Assembly: GCA_003225595.1 (NCBI GenBank)
Contig: QIAR01000169.1
Location: 1 to 11,386, forward strand
Source of the DNA: Acidobacteriota bacterium
GTDB lineage: Bacteria; Acidobacteriota; Terriglobia; Terriglobales; Acidobacteriaceae
Length of the DNA: 11,386 nucleotides
Direction of reading: 5' to 3'
The notes under the pieces are model-generated. The model searched no databases. It was not told the DNA's origin and saw nothing but the letters and a program-made list of their open reading frames with translations. Position numbers and translations under genes: made by a program. Position 1 is the stretch's first letter, and every line of letters begins with the position of its first letter. Shown piece after piece: positions 5,460 to 11,386 of the stretch.

Positions 5460-6287
5460 TTACTGTTTCAGCCGTTCCAAATGCCGGAAACCGCTGGTGG
5501 CGGCGAACATTGCGAGTGAAATTGTTCCGTTATATGCCATATGGATAAGCAGGCTGGCCGCGACCGACTTCGTTACAGCGCGCACCAGAGTTAGCACCAA
5601 GCCCACCAGAAAAATCACAAGCACCGGCCCCCAAGCGTACATTAGTTGCGCTCCATGGATCAGGGCGAAGGCCAGCGCTGTGAGAAAAATGCCGGCAGCC
5701 ATGCCCAGCCGTCGCGCCAACACGGGATATAGAAATCCACGAAAAAACAACTCTTCAAGTAAGGGCGCCAAGCTCATTCCGAATATTGAGAGCAGGTAAG
5801 CTTCACGTGCAGTCTGAAAAAACTGGTCTATCGGCAGGTTTTTGGGCATTGGCAGGAGATGCGCAAAGGCCTGCAAGCCCAGAGCGAGCACAATTCCGCC
5901 GAAGATATAACTGGACCATTTTTGTGGCCAGTTCCAGCGAATTGCGCGCCAAAAATCCTGGCCGTGATCGCGTTTCACGAGGAAATACATCAGCGAGAAA
6001 ACCAAGATGTAAGCCAGCAGTTGCGACAGGACAATCACGCCTGGGTACTTTGCCACCTCTGTCCAGGGGACATCCGAATAGGCCAAGCGGTGTGCTGCGA
6101 GGGTAACGACTATCAGGAAAAGGAAAATCGCCGTGAGTGTCACACAGGCGAGCGCCAGCACTTCCCATCCGCTCCAGACGGGGTTCTCTACGGCTGCTGG
6201 CGAGATGGAGGGTGGCGGAACCGGCGATTGAAGTTCCGTCCCTTGGTGCGCCGCAGGATCAGAGAACGGGTTTTGCGGAGAAGACAA
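5460..6287 (-). CDS. CPBP-family intramembrane glutamic protease homologue
   Basis: A polytopic inner-membrane protein of the CPBP/Abi (CAAX protease and bacteriocin-processing) family, related to Rce1. The 275-residue product begins with a Pro/Ser-rich, probably cytoplasmic tail (about 1-38). Hydrophobic segments follow at about 42-65, 83-104, 125-146, 164-180, 194-212, 220-236 and 240-262. The family motifs are all present: EELFFRG with Glu178, Glu179 and Arg183; FALIH with Phe207 and His211; and HMAYN with His249 and Asn253. All the active-site residues are therefore intact and an active glutamic-type protease is plausible; the substrate is unknown. No ATG lies upstream of the motif region; TTG at 6287-6285 is the best start, since an in-frame stop lies 14 codons above it, but no Shine-Dalgarno supports it. 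It sits between uvrA and pyrE without an obvious functional link. Confidence 0.85.
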   Translation of the reverse strand: MSSPQNPFSDPAAHQGTELQSPVPPPSISPAAVENPVWSGWEVLALACVTLTAIFLFLIVVTLAAHRLAYSDVPWTEVAKYPGVIVLSQLLAYILVFSLMYFLVKRDHGQDFWRAIRWNWPQKWSSYIFGGIVLALGLQAFAHLLPMPKNLPIDQFFQTAREAYLLSIFGMSLAPLLEELFFRGFLYPVLARRLGMAAGIFLTALAFALIHGAQLMYAWGPVLVIFLVGLVLTLVRAVTKSVAASLLIHMAYNGTISLAMFAATSGFRHLERLKQ

Positions 6288-6572
6288 GAGCGTTAAGTGT
6301 CCATGCGTGCAGCTGAATTGAATTTACACGAAAACAATGATCTGACGTCGTATGAAAAGGCCTCCCAGCCGTGGTGAAGATTCCTTGGTGCCCGTGGCCG
6401 CACTGGCAGAATAGGGTTCCTTTGACTCGCCTGGCTTTTCGCAAGCAAAGAACCAAACTCGCTCAGGATGACCACTCCGCAGAAAGCGAAGGACTGCTTT
6501 CGAGTGCAGCAGCGTGAGATTCCTCGTCCGCTGAAGTGTCTCGGAACGATGCCAGTCTGGGCGGGAAGGCCT
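6288..6572. other. Spacer upstream of the CPBP gene with an interspersed-repeat-like core
   Basis: No credible gene in these 285 bp. The half next to the CPBP start (about 6311-6352) is AT-rich and probably contains its promoter, but I cannot fix -35/-10 boxes. The other half holds GTCATCCTGAGCGA on the minus strand (6472-6459), a core I recall from scattered intergenic repeats in several bacterial phyla. Beside it are GAAAGC (6482-6487) and GCTTTC (6496-6501), a 6-bp hairpin with an 8-nt loop. This looks like a decayed dispersed repeat. Copy number cannot be judged from one window. Confidence 0.4.

Positions 6573-6574
<2 letters not shown>
6565..6574. repeat. Palindrome GAAGGCCTTC at the uvrA stop codon
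   Basis: A perfect 10-bp palindrome with no spacer that overlaps the uvrA TGA (6575-6573). It cannot form a good hairpin alone because it lacks a loop. It may be chance and is recorded because of the recurring dyads at stops in this window. Confidence 0.3.
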
Positions 6575-9386
<2,812 letters not shown>

Positions 9387-9389
9387 GAA

Positions 9390-9425
9390 AAAACCGATGT
9401 AACTGCCCGTAGAAAACCGATGTAA
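9390..9425 (-). repeat. 13-bp direct repeat immediately upstream of uvrA
   Basis: Minus-strand TTACATCGGTTTT occurs twice, at 9425-9413 and 9402-9390, 23 bp apart, the inner copy ending three bases before the uvrA ATG. The spacing of about two helical turns would suit a protein bound to one DNA face. It does not match the E. coli, Bacillus or alphaproteobacterial LexA boxes. If the promoter at 9507-9536 is right, the repeats lie in the transcribed leader. A regulatory role is inference. Confidence 0.6.
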
Positions 9426-9506
9426 TCGTCCGCTAAAACGTCCTTCCGTAATGTGGACGGGTCCCCTGATTTGTTGGAGAGTGGGAGTGCGCAATTCTAC
9501 TCACGT

Positions 9507-9536
9507 ATCTTATTTGCTAATAGAAGCGGGCGTCAA
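9507..9536 (-). promoter_or_regulatory. Candidate sigma-70 promoter for uvrA
   Basis: On the minus strand TTGACG (9536-9531) is followed by 18 bases and TAAGAT (9512-9507). The -35 matches the consensus at 5 of 6 positions and the -10 at 4 of 6. Transcription would start near 9500 and give a leader of roughly 115 nt. That leader contains the direct repeats and a small CGTCC/GGACG stem (9459-9439) followed by TTTT. Confidence 0.45.
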
Positions 9537-9637
9537 CGCGGGTAGATTGAGTAGTTACGTACGGCGCGGCGATCAATGACCGAGCCGGCGTTGCCCGAAG
9601 TTGCGGTGCGGCAGTTCACGGGAAGGTGGGCCGAACC

Positions 9638-9808
9638 TTGAACACTTTATTGTTTTCTCTGATCCTTCTGGTGACTGTTGTAAGTGCGTTGGGTTTGGGT
9701 ATTCTCGCCAGTTATGGCGCAGTAGCCAGCATTCTGGTTGCTTTTGGGCGGCAATCACGCGAACGGGTCGCGCCCGTCCTGGTCCACACCCACGCCAGTG
9801 GAGATTAG
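9638..9808 (+). CDS. Small single-span membrane protein ending in HASGD (56 aa)
   Basis: No named family recognised. A TTG start at 9638 is chosen because GGAAGGTGGG (9621-9630) lies about eight bases upstream; GTG 9626 in the same frame would bury that ribosome site. The 56-residue product has a short polar N-terminus (MNT), one long hydrophobic helix at about 4-36 rich in Leu, Val, Ala and Gly, then a basic stretch (Arg38, Arg41, Arg43). The tail APVLVHTHASGD is exposed. The Arg cluster next to the helix predicts the C-terminus on the cytoplasmic side. It is flanked by uvrA, divergent, and by the STN-like gene, convergent, so it is transcribed alone. I recall similar short proteins with a Ser/Gly-Asp end in acidobacterial genomes but cannot verify it here. 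Confidence 0.55.
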   Translation: MNTLLFSLILLVTVVSALGLGILASYGAVASILVAFGRQSRERVAPVLVHTHASGD

Positions 9809-9912
9809 GGTTAGGTAGTAGGGCTGGTTCCGCGCCAGTCTCACTTTCCTTTCGTCGCTTACGTCGAGGCGATTTCTTGAAACGGCTCCAAATGGGCTGC
9901 TAACACCTGCGG

Positions 9913-10821
9913 TTACTGAGGAGGCCGCGGTTGCTGTTCCGGCCGGTTTGGCGGTTGGTTAACCGGATAGACCACCTGAGGCTGCAGCTGTGGTTGCGGC
10001 TGTTGCTGTGATTGGGACTGTTGCTGCTGTATTTGCTGTTGCCGCTGTAATTCTTGGAGAAGCTGCTCAGGAGTCTTGATCGTCGGCTGAGCATTTTGTG
10101 CCCCGTTCTGAGGCAGCCCTTGTGTCGCGCCCTCCTGATCATTTTCAGGCTGTTCCGCCTGATCTGCATTCTCGTCCCCGGCGGTCTCAGCCCCGTTGTC
10201 TCCCTGCATTTCCTCAGTGGACGCGTCTTGTTGGGCCTGGGTTGGCACGCCAGATGGCACCGGAAATCCGGTTGGCCGGCTTGTATTGCTCATCACCGGA
10301 TTCGGCTGATTGATAGATCCGGACGCAGTTTCGGTCGCGCTGCCCGGCTTGGGCGTGAGGATCAGTTGCTGTACCGCACTAGCATCGGTAGCAGAGCCGA
10401 GCATGACGTAATTAAAGTGGGATCCATTCAGCAAGCTTGCTAGAACTTCCCGTGCCGGCCCGGGTCCGAAGCGGCCGACCACGCGTTCCGTAGCATTGGT
10501 GGGCAAGTCGAAAGAAGCGCCTGTTTGGGTACGGACCGCCCCCAGAATATCCCCTAGTGTCGAGTTTTGGGCTTGAATCGTGAGCTGACCGGCATGATAG
10601 CTGACCTGCGGTGGTATGGCCGGCATTTGATCTAGGGTCACCTGAGGAAGTGGACCAGCAGGCACAGGAGGCACCACGAATTGCGGTGTAGATGGTTGCG
10701 GTTGCTTACCGCGGGACTTGGGCGGGGAGTGCCGTTGAAAGGCCTCGACCGGGAGTGAAAGAAAAAGAAAGAAAAGACCTGAAAACAGAATCGGCGTAAA
10801 TTTTCGTGAAATGCATACCAT
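9913..10821 (-). CDS. Secreted STN-like domain protein with acidic and Gln/Pro-rich C-terminal tail
   Basis: A 302-residue exported protein of unknown role. ATG 10821 is chosen because GGTGGGG lies six bases upstream and a textbook signal peptide follows: basic Arg6-Lys7, a hydrophobic core at about 9-23 and likely cleavage after VEA (27|28). A Pro-rich linker runs to about 70. Residues 71-157 resemble a secretin/TonB short N-terminal (STN) fold: VSYHAGQLTIQAQNSTLGDI, then TGASFDLP, then a GPGPAREVLASLLNGS helix and a VQQLILTPK strand. Residues about 160-245 are low-complexity and acidic (Asp/Glu/Asn/Gln). Residues about 252-302 are a Gln-rich then Pro/Gln stretch, probably a disordered tether. 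There is no secretin or TonB barrel, so it is not a transporter itself. A TACAAT (10897-10892) may be its -10; no clear -35. The frame extends to a TTG at 10956, but that would bury the signal peptide. Confidence 0.75.
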   Translation of the reverse strand: MVCISRKFTPILFSGLFFLFLSLPVEAFQRHSPPKSRGKQPQPSTPQFVVPPVPAGPLPQVTLDQMPAIPPQVSYHAGQLTIQAQNSTLGDILGAVRTQTGASFDLPTNATERVVGRFGPGPAREVLASLLNGSHFNYVMLGSATDASAVQQLILTPKPGSATETASGSINQPNPVMSNTSRPTGFPVPSGVPTQAQQDASTEEMQGDNGAETAGDENADQAEQPENDQEGATQGLPQNGAQNAQPTIKTPEQLLQELQRQQQIQQQQSQSQQQPQPQLQPQVVYPVNQPPNRPEQQPRPPQ

Positions 10822-11018
10822 GTAAAGCCCCACCCCGGGTGCCAGTTGCAGTGACATTTTCGCGGTAATCTGGGGACGAAAACCTGCTTGAATTGTAGCA
10901 CTCCCGCCAGACGATAACATCGCTAGGTTACTAACGTTCGTGCTCCTGCGGAGCAATCTGTTGCAGCCCCGAAGGATTCGTTGGCATCGTAGAATGCAGA
11001 GGGGGTCGGCCGGATCTT
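10822..11018. promoter_or_regulatory. Divergent promoter region between two exported-protein genes
   Basis: The 197-bp spacer must carry promoters for both flanking genes. Visible elements are minus-strand TACAAT at 10897-10892 (5 of 6 for a -10, no good -35) and a perfect hairpin TGCTCC-TGC-GGAGCA at 10941-10955 without a T-run. The hairpin could be an operator dyad or an mRNA leader stem. No plus-strand promoter can be fixed with confidence. Confidence 0.35.
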
Positions 11019-11386
11019 ATGATCTTTGAACCCATAGCGGAGTGCGGAAGACGCTGGAGGCGCCACCTTAGTGGTTCCTCCCCGGCGTCGCTTCCGATGC
11101 TTGTTTTGATCATGCTTCTGGGGATGATGTCCCTGGCCCTCCCGGTTCAAGCTGAGACTTGCGAGGCCGGCGGCGATATGGATGCCGCTACTCGGTCCGC
11201 GCTCGAAAGCACCGCCCGCCGCTACTTCGACATGGCAGCGCGAGGCGATACCGCTTCACTGCGGCAGAACGCCATTCCCAGCGTGGCGACCAACTTTTCG
11301 GGCATCGAAACGGCTGTTAAAGACAATCAGTCCAACTTTGCTGGTGCGCCGGCTACACCGCGTCCGCCATTCCTGCTCCAGGCACA
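11019..11386 (+). CDS. Exported protein of unknown function, 3'-truncated by the window edge
   Basis: The frame is open from ATG 11019 to the right edge (122 complete codons). Residues 11-15 are RRWRR. A hydrophobic helix follows at about 27-42 with a likely signal peptidase I site after PVQA (45|46). A second in-frame ATG at 11097 begins just before the helix and would give a shorter signal peptide with no basic n-region, so 11019 is slightly preferred; neither has a convincing ribosome site (a GGGGG at 11001-11005 is 13 bases upstream of the first). The mature part begins ETCEAGGD, then a helix ALESTARRYFDMAARGDTASLR, then NFSGIETAVKDNQSNFAG and a Pro-rich turn. The helix pattern suggests a small soluble extracytoplasmic domain, but I do not recognise a family. 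Not a lipoprotein: the Cys at 48 lacks a lipobox. It is divergent from the STN-like gene. Confidence 0.65.
   Translation, partial: MIFEPIAECGRRWRRHLSGSSPASLPMLVLIMLLGMMSLALPVQAETCEAGGDMDAATRSALESTARRYFDMAARGDTASLRQNAIPSVATNFSGIETAVKDNQSNFAGAPATPRPPFLLQA

Noticed and set aside
9439..9459. CGTCC/GGACG stem followed by TTTT as a uvrA attenuator
   Set aside because: The stem has only five pairs with an 11-nt loop and four T residues; too weak to claim as a terminator.
9387..9494. 36-codon N-terminal extension of uvrA to a TTG
   Set aside because: The canonical UvrA N-terminus begins at ATG 9386, and the extension shows no family resemblance; it lies in the predicted leader with the direct repeats.
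9805..9815. Telomere-like TTAGGGTTAGG
   Set aside because: Fewer than two full units, it includes the stop codon of the small membrane protein gene, and this is a bacterial chromosome region; coincidence.
9921..10067. CAG/CAA-rich tract as a microsatellite
   Set aside because: It is the coding sequence of the Gln/Pro-rich tail with mixed codons and no exact tandem unit.
10822..10956. 45-codon upstream extension of the STN-like protein
   Set aside because: It would bury a good signal peptide internally; ATG 10821 has a purine-rich ribosome site six bases upstream.

Overview
This window reads as a stretch of ordinary chromosome from a moderately GC-rich, free-living bacterium. The mix of genes and the style of the intergenic repeats suggest an Acidobacteriota member (Koribacter/Terriglobia-like). 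That assignment is an inference from protein flavour and repeat style; no rRNA or marker gene here proves it. I see no IS element, prophage, CRISPR array, tRNA or rRNA.

Layout. Plus strand, 1-2391: the 3' part of a prephenate dehydrogenase gene (tyrA), then the two subunits of a succinyl-CoA:3-ketoacid CoA-transferase (scoA, scoB). A convergent gap of about 240 bp, rich in inverted repeats, follows. Minus strand, read from 9386 down to 2631: uvrA (excision repair), a CPBP-family membrane protease homologue, pyrE (orotate phosphoribosyltransferase), mtnA (methylthioribose-1-phosphate isomerase), a dienelactone-hydrolase-like alpha/beta hydrolase, and a 66-residue membrane protein whose GTG start is fixed by a perfect Shine-Dalgarno. 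Right end: a 56-residue single-span membrane protein (plus strand), then a divergent pair of exported proteins. One is a secreted STN-like protein with an acidic and Gln/Pro-rich tail (minus strand); the other is a signal-peptide protein cut by the window edge (plus strand).

The genes are mostly housekeeping (aromatic amino acid synthesis, ketoacid activation, methionine salvage, pyrimidine synthesis, DNA repair) and do not form one pathway. Co-orientation of the minus-strand run permits read-through, but the gaps of 56-286 bp argue against one tight operon. Only scoA-scoB is clearly a functional pair.

The least ordinary signal is in the spacers. Inverted or direct repeats overlap or abut the stop codons of tyrA, scoA, the hydrolase, mtnA, pyrE and uvrA. 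The strongest is a 15-bp arm with one bulge at the tyrA stop. Other points are a 13-bp direct repeat just upstream of the uvrA start codon and several uncharacterised small or secreted proteins. I did not find a convincing new multi-gene system.
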